Source: Bradyrhizobium sp. CB1717 (GTDB taxonomy: Bacteria; Pseudomonadota; Alphaproteobacteria; Rhizobiales; Xanthobacteraceae). From it: 64,000 nucleotides of DNA. The notes beneath the pieces are model-generated. The model saw only the letters and a list, made by a program, of their open reading frames with translations, was not told where the DNA came from and did no database searches. The stretch's first letter is position 1, and every line of letters begins with the position of its first letter. The DNA is taken from contig NZ_CP121666.1 in the NCBI RefSeq assembly GCF_029714325.1, positions 4,030,001-4,094,000 of the forward strand, written 5' to 3'. The position numbers and the translations under genes were made by a program. This document shows, piece by piece, positions 25,165-35,119 of the stretch.

Positions 25165-25989
25165 TTGGATTCCCCGCCGCAAGATTCGACGCCGCAAGGT
25201 TCTCAGCCGGGCCTGGCGGCTGTCCATGAGGAGGCTCCGCGCGAGCCGATCCTGACGCTGCCGGCGGCGCTGACCGCTTATATCGCCTTGCTGGCACTGA
25301 TTCATCTGCGGGTGCTGCTGCCGCCGGAGCTCGAGAACTGGACCATCGACGTCTTCGGCTTCATCCCGAAGCGCTACGATTCCTCGCTGCTCAACCTACA
25401 GATCCCCGGCGGCGCCGGTGCTAAAGTCTGGAGCTTCGTCACCTATTCGCTGCTGCATGCCAATCTGACCCATCTCGGCTTCAACGTGCTGTGGCTGCTG
25501 CCGTTCGGCAGCGCGCTGGCGCGGCGCTTCGGCGCGATCAGGTTCTTCGTCTTCATGGCGGTGACGGCGGCGGCCGGCGCGCTCGCCCATCTCGTCACCC
25601 ATGAGCATGCGGTGGCGCCGATGATCGGCGCCTCGGCCTCGGTGTCGGGCGCGATGGCAGCCGCGATCCGCTTCGCCTTCGCCCGCGGCAGCTTCCTGTC
25701 CTTCAGCCGTTCGGACGCCGATACCGCCGCAAAAGTTCCCGCGCTGCCGCTGTCGCGTGCGCTGCGCGACGGGCGGGTGGTCGGTTTCCTCGCAGTCTGG
25801 TTCGGCGTCAACATTATCTTCGGCGTCGGCGCGATCGGGATCGATGCCGAAACCACGAGCGTCGCCTGGCAGGCACATATCGGCGGCTTCTTCGCCGGCC
25901 TGTTGCTGTTCGCGCTGTTCGATCCCGTGCCGCGCGTGCGAAGCGATGCTGCGGATGCGTCATCACAGGACGTTTCAGACCGCATTTGA
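25165..25989 (+). CDS. Rhomboid-family intramembrane serine protease
   Basis: About 274 residues with six to seven membrane segments. The catalytic Ser is in IGASASVSGAM and the His in WQAHIGGFFAG; HANLTHLGFN supplies the upstream His/Asn. The usual GxSG motif is changed to GASA. No good start exists: TTG at 25165 and TTG at 25087 are the only in-frame options, and the latter lies in the T tract of a terminator. Substrates are membrane proteins; none is predicted. Confidence 0.85.
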   Translation: MDSPPQDSTPQGSQPGLAAVHEEAPREPILTLPAALTAYIALLALIHLRVLLPPELENWTIDVFGFIPKRYDSSLLNLQIPGGAGAKVWSFVTYSLLHANLTHLGFNVLWLLPFGSALARRFGAIRFFVFMAVTAAAGALAHLVTHEHAVAPMIGASASVSGAMAAAIRFAFARGSFLSFSRSDADTAAKVPALPLSRALRDGRVVGFLAVWFGVNIIFGVGAIGIDAETTSVAWQAHIGGFFAGLLLFALFDPVPRVRSDAADASSQDVSDRI

Positions 25990-26177
25990 AGCTGTGCTTG
26001 CGGCCCGGCCCGAATTCATCCATCATTCGCGTGAAGAATGTTCCGAAGCGACAAGCCGATAGAGGCAGCGCTTCGACAAGTGCGCGAGCGTGAAACCCGC
26101 GCCAAAACTGTTAGTTGAAGACTCGCGAACAAGTCCGGACCGCCAAAAGCGGACGGCTCCGATTCAGGGAGGCGGCA

Positions 26178-26606
26178 ATGACGGTACGTTCCATTCTCAA
26201 CACCAAGGGCCACCAGATCATGAGCGTCGAGCCCGACGTCAAGCTGTCGGCCGCGATCAAGCTGCTCGGTGAGAAGAAGATCGGCGCGGTGCTGGTGATG
26301 AACCAGAGCCGGCTGGAAGGCATCCTGTCCGAGCGCGACATCGTGCGCGTGCTCGGCGAGCGCGGCGCCGGCGTCCTGGAGGAGCCGGTCGCGGAGGTCA
26401 TGACCCGCAAGGTCGTCACCTGCAAGGAGACCGACACCGTCGCCGAGCTGATGGAGACGATGACGACAGGCAAGTTCCGCCATCTGCCCGTCATCGACAA
26501 CGGCAAGGTGGTCGGCCTGATCTCGATCGGCGACATCGTCAAATGGCGTGTCCGCGAATACGAGACCGAGCAGGAAGCCCTGCGCGACTACATCAAGACC
26601 GCCTGA
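26178..26606 (+). CDS. Two-CBS-domain protein
   Basis: A 142-residue cytoplasmic protein made of a CBS pair (residues about 10-65 and 75-130), with GILSERDIVRVL and GLISIGDIVKW ends. CBS pairs bind adenine nucleotides and act as energy sensors. ATG at 26178 follows GGGAGG; the longer frame upstream is rejected. It converges with the patatin gene, 19 bases apart. The ligand and partner are unknown. Confidence 0.9.
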   Translation: MTVRSILNTKGHQIMSVEPDVKLSAAIKLLGEKKIGAVLVMNQSRLEGILSERDIVRVLGERGAGVLEEPVAEVMTRKVVTCKETDTVAELMETMTTGKFRHLPVIDNGKVVGLISIGDIVKWRVREYETEQEALRDYIKTA

Positions 26607-26625
26607 CGGACCTCACGCGTCCGTC

Positions 26626-27678
26626 CTACTCGCCCGCTTTGGGCGCGTGGCCCGCGGGCGCCGGCGCGAGCACATCGATCGCCTCCTGGATCGACTCCAG
26701 CGCGCGCTCGGCGGCGCGCGTGCCGTGCGCGATCAGGTCCTCGCCGCGGTGGAAGTCGAACCAGCCGAAGTGGCCGACCCTCGGCGTGATCAACATATCG
26801 GGCGGATCGCCGGCGAGGCGCGCGCGGGTGATGCGGTCCTGCATGATGTTGAACGCATCGACCATCACCGAGGAGATGCCGGGCCGTCCGCCGCCGCCGA
26901 AGAACTCGCGCTTCATGGTCCTCTCGGGCGAGAACAGGCGCGGAAAACGCCGCTTGGTCGGCGTCGCCTCGGCCTCGGAGGCGACCGGGGCGGGCGCCGC
27001 GCCGTGCGCATGGATCGTCGTGGAATGGGTGAAGACGTCGCTGGAAAGATTTGCGGCGATGACGATTTCGGCGCCGAGCGCGCGGGCGGCCGAGACCGGC
27101 ACCGGATTGACCAGCGTGCCGTCGACCAGCCAGCGGTCGCCGATCAGGACCGGTGAGAAGATGCCGGGCAGGGCGTAGGACGCCCGCATCGCGTCGACCA
27201 TGCGGCCGCGCGTCAGCCAGATCTCGTGGCCGGTGCGGACCTCGGTCGCAACAGCGGCGAACTTGACGGGCAGGTCCTCGATCAGGGTCTGGCCGATCGC
27301 CTTCTCGAGCCGGGTTGCGAGCTTCTCGCCGCCGATCAGGCCGGAGCCGTTGAGGCGGATGTCGAGATAGCCGAGGATGTTGCGCATGCCCTGCAGGCTG
27401 CGCCCCCACTCTTCGAACGTATCGAGCCGACCGGCCGCATGGAGGCCGCCGACCACGGCGCCGATCGAGGTGCCGACCACGACGTCGGGCACGATGCCGT
27501 TGGCAATCAGGGTCCTCAGGATCCCGATATGGGCAAAGCCGCGCGCCGCGCCGCCGCCGAGCGCGAGGCCAATGACCGGCCGGCGGATGCTCCCCAAGCC
27601 GACCTTCTCACCGACTTTTTCGCCGGCTTGCTCGCCGTTGGAGCCGTTCGAGCCGCGGCCCTTCAAGATCTCCAGCAC
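26626..27678 (-). CDS. Patatin-like phospholipase, RssA type
   Basis: A 350-residue hydrolase. The oxyanion loop GGGAARG lies at residues 41-47, the nucleophile Ser71 in GTSIG, and the dyad Asp in LVDGTL near residue 190. A Gly-rich, charged leader of 30 residues and a C-terminal part with GWFDFHRGED extend the core. It would cleave acyl chains from phospholipids or acyl-CoA. No signal peptide, so the cytoplasmic face is likely. Transcription is single-gene. Confidence 0.9.
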   Translation of the reverse strand: MLEILKGRGSNGSNGEQAGEKVGEKVGLGSIRRPVIGLALGGGAARGFAHIGILRTLIANGIVPDVVVGTSIGAVVGGLHAAGRLDTFEEWGRSLQGMRNILGYLDIRLNGSGLIGGEKLATRLEKAIGQTLIEDLPVKFAAVATEVRTGHEIWLTRGRMVDAMRASYALPGIFSPVLIGDRWLVDGTLVNPVPVSAARALGAEIVIAANLSSDVFTHSTTIHAHGAAPAPVASEAEATPTKRRFPRLFSPERTMKREFFGGGGRPGISSVMVDAFNIMQDRITRARLAGDPPDMLITPRVGHFGWFDFHRGEDLIAHGTRAAERALESIQEAIDVLAPAPAGHAPKAGE

Positions 27679-27922
27679 TAAAACTCTCCTACGCTGGGAC
27701 AGCCCGCCGCCAGACTAGGCAGCCCGCTTGCGCTCCGCCATATCAGGGGCGAAGCATGGTTTATGCCGCTTTGGAAAAGGCGCTGGGCAGGAGTATGGCG
27801 AGGGCTGTTGCCTTAAGTCTAATCACGCGGGATCAGTCGGGTTCCAAAGATCGGATCGGGGCCGTATTTCCTGGGATATCCGAGGCTTGAATTTGCCGCG
27901 TTTTCGGTGAAAAGCAGGGAAC

Positions 27923-29492
<1,570 letters not shown>

Positions 29493-29509
29493 CAGATGTT
29501 TGCATCGAG

Positions 29510-29540
29510 GCCCGGTGAGCGTTTGCTTACCGGGCTTTAC
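29510..29540 (+). terminator. Terminator after the reductase remnant
   Basis: GCCCGGTGAGC pairs with GCTTACCGGGC (one G-T pair) around GTTT, then TTTACG follows. It lies 17 bases after the remnant stop codon. Confidence 0.7.
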
Positions 29541-29793
29541 GTCTTGTGTTCCGGTTTGAATACGCGTGCGAGCGCTATCAAGCGGCATCGAAGGCCGATC
29601 AACACCGGTAGCGTCGGCTTATTCCGCGGACGTCGCGACGTCGTTATCGCCGGTGGAAGATACGTAATTCCGACAATCAATTTTATTCTCTTTCCATTCT
29701 GCTGCGTTATATGTCGGGCATCCGTCCAATGGGGGACGCCGGGACAGGCTCGTTGCCTGCGAGACCGGAGGAGCAGGGACCAAGCCCGTCGGC

Positions 29794-29988
29794 ATGTTCG
29801 AAGTGATCCTTACCAGGCGCAAACGGTTCGGTTGGCGGTGGCAGGTGTGCGACCAGTCCGGCAAGATCTTTGCCGACGGGTTCGAACGTACCCGGCCGGC
29901 CGCCAAATATCACGGCGAGCGCGCGTTGTTTTTCCTGCTGTCGCAAGCCTATCTGCGCAACCGCTCCGCGGCGTCCAGCGAGGACTAG
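29794..29988 (+). CDS. Small conserved hypothetical protein
   Basis: A 64-residue basic protein starting MFEVILTRRKRFGWRWQVCD, with WxWxV and RTRPAAKYHGERALF. I recall close small proteins from Bradyrhizobium. The frame is clean and codon use fits. No strong ribosome site was seen. The role is unknown; a short DUF1508-like beta fold is possible. The 301 bases before it (29493-29793) have no other gene. Confidence 0.55.
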   Translation: MFEVILTRRKRFGWRWQVCDQSGKIFADGFERTRPAAKYHGERALFFLLSQAYLRNRSAASSED

Positions 29989-30097
29989 CGGCGCGCGGGG
30001 CTACAACACCTTGCGCTGCCCGTCGGGCGAAACACCCTAATTGTCCGTCAATCCATGCCACCAAAAATATTCCGCTTTACCGAAATTCGGAATTGAC

Positions 30098-30540
30098 GGA
30101 TAGTGCGCGCACTCCAGCCCAAGGAAGAGGGGCGTATCGCGATCGTCACGAACGCGGGCCGGGCAGCGGTGGACGCAGGCCACATCGGCGCGAAGGGTTT
30201 TGCAGGGCAGGCAACTGTGAGCAAGGTCGTCGCGCACACGACCGGTGTGATCGGCGTACGGCCAAATCGTGTGGTCCTGGCGCCCGGGGTCTGTGCGCCA
30301 AGTCTTGCGGTGATGTGGCGGCCCGACCGGGCACGCGCATCAGTCATCCGCATGGCGACGGGGGCAATAGTGCATCGCTCCCCGGGGAGAGCACGACATA
30401 AGCCGTAATACCACTGCGCAGGGAAGGCCGGATGTTTGGCTTCACCTGTATGCCGCTGTGCAAATTCTTTGTTGCCACCTTTCGCACAGTGGACCGTGGG
30501 TGCCCGGCCGGCACCCGGTCTTCCCTGCGCCCTCTTTCAA
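30098..30540. repeat. Structured intergenic repeat, Bradyrhizobium type
   Basis: The right part has nested inverted repeats: GCGCAGGGAAG (30416-30426) with CTTCCCTGCGC (30520-30530) enclosing CTGTGC/GCACAG and GGGTGCC/GGCACCC, so it could fold into a multi-arm RNA. I recall near-identical text from many Bradyrhizobium, Nitrobacter and Rhodopseudomonas intergenic regions. Boundaries are approximate. The 101-codon frame at 30103 is not accepted as a gene. Confidence 0.55.
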
Positions 30541-30650
30541 TGGGGGTGAGACGACCAGGCAAAGCTCGGGCGAGATGAGCCGCGAGGACGCGAAGGTGTG
30601 TCTGCAAGGAAGATGCAAGCCGGTGAAGCGGCACCGTTGCCTCTCGCTCC

Positions 30651-30729
30651 GTCATTGCGAGCGCAGCGAATCAATCCAGAAATGTATCCGCGGAAAGACT
30701 CTGGATTGCTTCGCTGCGCTCGCAATGAC
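30651..30729. repeat. Hairpin repeat family A, copy 3
   Basis: Same arms as the other copies, 79 bases. It lies in the 978-base gap 29989-30966, after the structured repeat. No gene was seen between here and 30966; the last 110 bases are AT-richer and should carry the promoter of the GGDEF-EAL gene. Confidence 0.85.
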
Positions 30730-30966
30730 GATGTTGATGCAGGCGCGCGCCAAACCTCTCTAACGACGACACCGAGAGTGACGCGACGCTGTCGCCATCT
30801 CGTCACGCACGCGCAAAGCACAACCGTCATAGTCTCTAACGCGCACTAACCAACACCTGACTTAAAACTGTCATAATCACTGAATGGAACCCGCGCCCGC
30901 GCGCTCTTTACACGCCATTAAGTGCACCTGCATTGGATGCGCCGGGAAAGTGCGTTGGGGACTGCG

Positions 30967-33429
30967 ATGACTGCCGCGAAGAAGATGCCGGGAAAACCGG
31001 CCGCCGAAATGTTCGACGACATCCCGGTGCTTCAGCGCAAATGGCGTGCCGCGTTGAAGCCGGGTGAGCGGCTGCCGCGCTATGAGGACGTGATGCTCGG
31101 CAGCCTCGGCCGGCTCGCCGACCACATCGCGCTCTTGAAGAACGACGGTGCACTCGAACTGTCGCGCAGTGGCCGTTACGTGCAGAAATGGCTCGGCGAG
31201 GAGCGCTGGGACATCCCGGTCGAGGAGCTCTCGCCTGACTGTGCCACGGCTTTGTCGGAAGCTGCGGCGAGCGCGCTGGCGAACGGTCGGCCGCACCAGG
31301 CGAGCGCGCATTGCGTACGCGACGGCATGGTCAGGACCTATGACGTGCTGGCGCTGCCCACCGCCTCGCGCTGGGGGGCCACGCTGGTCGGCGCCTATGT
31401 CAACGAGCGCGGCGCGCAATATAATCTGCTGGATGCGATCTTCTCTGCGACCGACGATGCGGTGATCTCGCTGGCGACGCTGCGCGACGCCGGGGGCAAG
31501 CCGTTCGATCTCCAGATCGTGCACCACAACAAGAGCGCGGGCGTGCTGCTGGCGGCCGCAGGCGCGAGCCTGTTGTGGCGCCGGATCGGCGAGGGCGGCA
31601 CGCTGCTGGCATCGCCCGATGTCATGGAATTCCTGCTCAGGTCCATCTCCGGCGGCCGCGGCGAACAGCTCGAGATCGAGCACGAGGGCCGCCATCTCCG
31701 CCTCAGCGCCACTGCCTTTGCCGACGTGGTCTCGCTGACGATCTCCGACGTCACCGCCTTGAAGCGGCGCGACGCCTCGTTCCGCCTGCTGTTCGACAAC
31801 AATCCGATGCCGATGTGGGTGTTCGACGCCGAGAGCAAGGAGTTTCTCAGCGTCAACGACGCCGCGGTCCAGCATTACGGCTACAGCCGCGCCACTTTCC
31901 TGCGCATGAAGCTGCACGAGATCTGGCCGCAGGACGAGTGGGACAGTCACGCCGAGGCCCTCGAACGCGTCGGCGACACCTATCACTCCCCGCGCAACTG
32001 GCGGCATTTGCGCGCCGACGGCAGCGAGATCGAGGTGCTCACCTTCGGCCGCCGCGTCGCATTCAACGATCGCGACGGCTATCTGGTCGCGGTGGTCGAC
32101 ATCACCGAGCGGCGCAAGGCCGAGGCGCGCATCGCCCACATGGCGCACCATGACGGGCTCACGGACCTGCCGAACCGCGAATATTTCCAGGAACGGTTGA
32201 AGCAGGCGCTCGACCAGGCCGGGGGCAAGCGCGTCGGCGTGCTCTACATCGACCTCGACCTGTTCAAGAACATCAACGATTCCTTCGGACATCCCTCGGG
32301 CGACCGCCTGCTCAAGGAAGTCGCCGAGCGCCTGACCATTGCCGTCCGCGGCGCCAATCTCGCGGCCCGGCTCGGCGGCGACGAGTTCGCCGTGATCCTG
32401 GCCGCCGACGTCTCGCCGAACGAGGCCAGTGCCTGCGCGAGCCTGCTGATCGACATGCTGAAGGCGCCCTATGAGATCGACGGGCAGGAGATGGTGATCG
32501 GCGCCAGCATCGGCATCGCGCTGTCGCCCGGTGACGGCGTGACGTCGGAGCAGTTGATGCGCAACGCCGACATGGCGCTGTACCGGGCGAAGTCCGACGG
32601 CGGCGGCGTGCATCATTTCTTCGAGCGCGAGATGGACCTGCAGGCGCAGAAGCGCCGCGACATGGAGCTCGATCTGCGCCGGGCGTTCGCCAATGGCGAG
32701 TTCGAGCTGCACTATCAGCCGCTGGTGTCGATCGCCTCCGACCGCATCTCCGGCTTCGAGTCGCTGCTGCGCTGGCGTCATCCCGACAAGGGCATGATTT
32801 CGCCGGCGGAATTCATTCCGGTCGCCGAAGACATCGGCCTGATCACGCAGCTCGGCGAATGGGTGCTGCGCGAGGCCTGCGCCGAAGCGGTGAAATGGCC
32901 CGTCGACGTCAAGGTCGCCGTCAACCTGTCGCCGGCGCAATTCCGCAGCCGCAACCTGGTCCAGGTCGTGATCTCGGCGCTGGCGCAGTCCGGCCTGTCG
33001 CCGAAGCGGCTCGAGCTGGAGATCACCGAGTCGATCTTCCTGGCCGAGACCGACGCCAATCTCGCGATCCTGCACCAGTTGCGCGAGCTCGGCGTCGGCA
33101 TCTCCATGGATGATTTCGGTACCGGCTATTCCAGCCTCAGCTATCTCAGAAGCTTCCCGTTCGACAAGATCAAGATCGACCGCTCCTTCGTGAAGGATCT
33201 GGCGCGGCGTCCCGATTGCGGCGCGATCGTGCGCGCGATCTCCGGGCTCGGCCGCAGCCTCAACATCACCACGACCGCGGAGGGCGTCGAGACCGAGGAT
33301 CAGCTCGACTGGCTGCGCGCCGAAGGCTGCAACGAGGTGCAGGGTTTTCTGTTCAGCGCAGCGCGGCCCGCCGCGGAGATCGCAACACTGCTGGCCAAGT
33401 TCGGCCAGCGCGCCTCACGGGCGGCGTAG
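30967..33429 (+). CDS. PAS-GGDEF-EAL cyclic di-GMP turnover protein
   Basis: An 820-residue soluble signalling protein. The order is an N-terminal PAS-like region of about 250 residues, a PAS domain (from about 271, LLFDNNPMPMWVFD), GGDEF (motif at about 469-473, intact) and EAL (ESLLRW near 597, DDFGTGYSS near 715). The inhibitory I-site before GGDEF reads RGAN, so product feedback is probably lost. Both catalytic motifs look active. No transmembrane helix is visible. ATG at 30967 is chosen over earlier codons. The last 15 bases overlap the convergent gene. Confidence 0.93.
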   Translation: MTAAKKMPGKPAAEMFDDIPVLQRKWRAALKPGERLPRYEDVMLGSLGRLADHIALLKNDGALELSRSGRYVQKWLGEERWDIPVEELSPDCATALSEAAASALANGRPHQASAHCVRDGMVRTYDVLALPTASRWGATLVGAYVNERGAQYNLLDAIFSATDDAVISLATLRDAGGKPFDLQIVHHNKSAGVLLAAAGASLLWRRIGEGGTLLASPDVMEFLLRSISGGRGEQLEIEHEGRHLRLSATAFADVVSLTISDVTALKRRDASFRLLFDNNPMPMWVFDAESKEFLSVNDAAVQHYGYSRATFLRMKLHEIWPQDEWDSHAEALERVGDTYHSPRNWRHLRADGSEIEVLTFGRRVAFNDRDGYLVAVVDITERRKAEARIAHMAHHDGLTDLPNREYFQERLKQALDQAGGKRVGVLYIDLDLFKNINDSFGHPSGDRLLKEVAERLTIAVRGANLAARLGGDEFAVILAADVSPNEASACASLLIDMLKAPYEIDGQEMVIGASIGIALSPGDGVTSEQLMRNADMALYRAKSDGGGVHHFFEREMDLQAQKRRDMELDLRRAFANGEFELHYQPLVSIASDRISGFESLLRWRHPDKGMISPAEFIPVAEDIGLITQLGEWVLREACAEAVKWPVDVKVAVNLSPAQFRSRNLVQVVISALAQSGLSPKRLELEITESIFLAETDANLAILHQLRELGVGISMDDFGTGYSSLSYLRSFPFDKIKIDRSFVKDLARRPDCGAIVRAISGLGRSLNITTTAEGVETEDQLDWLRAEGCNEVQGFLFSAARPAAEIATLLAKFGQRASRAA

Positions 33430-34674
33430 CGCCTCGGGGAAGCAGTCGTAGACCAGCGCCTTGAAGGCGGGCGTGATGCGGCTGCGCTCGTTCTGGGTCT
33501 GCTGCATCATGAGGTAGACCATGTCGAGCTTGGGATCGACGCCGAAATAGGTGCCGCTGCCACTGTCCCATTTCAACTCGCCGATCGATCCCGCCGGCGG
33601 CGGCTTCGCGTTGCCGGGATCGGTGCGTACGCCGATGCCGTAGCCATAGCCGAAGCCGTCACCCGGAAAGTAGAAATAGTCGCGCCCCACACCCGAGCCG
33701 GGCCCGATGTGATCGGTCGTCATCGCCTTGAACGCGGCGGGGCTGAGGTAACGCTTGCCCTCGAACTCGCCGCCATTGAGCAGCATCTGCGAGAAGCGTT
33801 GATAGTCGGTGATGGTCGACAGCAGCCCGCCGCCGCCGGATTCCCATTCGGGATGGGCGAGGCGGTCGCGCTCGCCGGCGAGCAGGATCGGGTCGTTCGG
33901 CAGCGGCCGCGCCATCCGCGCGCGCTCCTCCGGTGTCGTCAGCACGAATTTGGTGCTGGTCATGCCGAGCGGATCGAGAATGCGCTGCTTGAGGAACTGG
34001 TACAGTGTCTGACCGGAGATGATCTCGACGATGGCGCCGAGCACGTCGGTGGAATGGCCGTAGCGCCACAGCGTCCCGGGCTGGCGCGTCAGCGGCAGCT
34101 TGGCGATACGGTCGGCGAACTGTCTGTTGTTGAAGGGGCCCTCGAAAATATTGGCGGCCTGGTAAACCTGCATCACCCAGGGGGCGCCGATATAGTCGTA
34201 GCTGATGCCCGAGGTGTGCCGCAGCAGATCCTCGATGTTGACGGGACGGATCGGCGGCTCGAGTTCGACCGTCGATGTGCCCTCCGGCTCTATTCCGACC
34301 TTGGTGTCGGCAAAGAGCGGGACGTATTTCGACGCGGGATCGGTGAGCGCGAGCATGCCCTCGTCGATCAGCATCATCGCGCCGAGGCACGTGATCGGCT
34401 TGGTCATCGAGTGGATGGCGAAGATCGTGTCGGGCGTCATGGCGAGGCCCGTCCTGGTGTCGCGCACGCCGAAGGTCTCGAGGTAGACCGGCTTGCCGTG
34501 CTGCTGCACCAGGATCACGGCGCCCGGCAGCCGGCCGCTCGTGACCTCGTTGTTGAAATAGGCGGTGATGCGCTCGAGCCCGTCGGGCGACGGGGCAGGG
34601 ATGTCCGCGGCGCGACTTCGCCCCATCGCGCCGGCGAGCAGTGCGGCTCCGACCAGAAATTCACGACGCTTCAT
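33415..34674 (-). CDS. Serine hydrolase, class C beta-lactamase family
   Basis: A 419-residue secreted penicillin-binding-like hydrolase. The catalytic tetrad SMTK lies at residues 89-92; the YxN motif is replaced by YGHS and the third motif looks like SGSGT. A Tat-type leader KRREFLVGAALLAGA ends near AADIP (residue 24). ATG 34674 was preferred over 34701. Members are esterases, peptidases or carboxypeptidases, rarely true beta-lactamases. It converges with the GGDEF-EAL gene. Confidence 0.85.
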   Translation of the reverse strand: MKRREFLVGAALLAGAMGRSRAADIPAPSPDGLERITAYFNNEVTSGRLPGAVILVQQHGKPVYLETFGVRDTRTGLAMTPDTIFAIHSMTKPITCLGAMMLIDEGMLALTDPASKYVPLFADTKVGIEPEGTSTVELEPPIRPVNIEDLLRHTSGISYDYIGAPWVMQVYQAANIFEGPFNNRQFADRIAKLPLTRQPGTLWRYGHSTDVLGAIVEIISGQTLYQFLKQRILDPLGMTSTKFVLTTPEERARMARPLPNDPILLAGERDRLAHPEWESGGGGLLSTITDYQRFSQMLLNGGEFEGKRYLSPAAFKAMTTDHIGPGSGVGRDYFYFPGDGFGYGYGIGVRTDPGNAKPPPAGSIGELKWDSGSGTYFGVDPKLDMVYLMMQQTQNERSRITPAFKALVYDCFPEALRRP

Positions 34675-35119
34675 CCGGGCTTCCTCCCTCGCCGGGATCA
34701 AAGCCGCAAGATGCCGAAGGCGTCAACAAGCCATCGATTAAAATCGCGTCACGATTTCCGAAAGGAACGGTCGCGAACGGTCCTCGCTGAGCCTGGTCCG
34801 CGTGCCTGATCTCGGCGTCAATGGCGCGTTGGAAGGATGCGGCTACATGGCACGAACGCTCGCGAGGAATTTATCGATCTGGACTTCGAGCTCGGATGCA
34901 TTCCTGGCGAGACATGCCGGAGGCGGTCAGAACATTCCCCGGTCTGGGAAATCGCCTTCAGCGCCCTTGAAACGGGAAGGCATGCTAAAGACTCCCAATT
35001 GAGAACGTTCAAAGTCAAGATGGCATCGGGCCAGCACTGGCCCATTTCCGAAACGCGGAATGACTCAAACACGACCGGTTACAAATGATCGCGCTCTGAG
35101 CTGGATTGCGGCAACTCGA
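34675..35119. other. Gene-free region, nothing recognised
   Basis: About 445 bases. Short frames on both strands (83-84 codons at 34837-35088 and 34818-35072) have no family-like pattern or ribosome site. It contains the promoter for the hydrolase and the end of the TadG-like gene. Confidence 0.45.

Noticed and set aside
30103..30408. Possible 101-residue gene
   Set aside because: The frame lies in the structured repeat, has no ribosome site, and its text recurs in non-coding repeats as far as I recall.
30877..33075. Long minus-strand reading frame of 732 codons
   Set aside because: It is opposite the clear PAS-GGDEF-EAL gene and its protein is low-complexity with no family pattern; typical high-GC shadow.
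34818..35088. Two overlapping frames of 83-84 codons
   Set aside because: They mirror each other, lack ribosome sites and family features.
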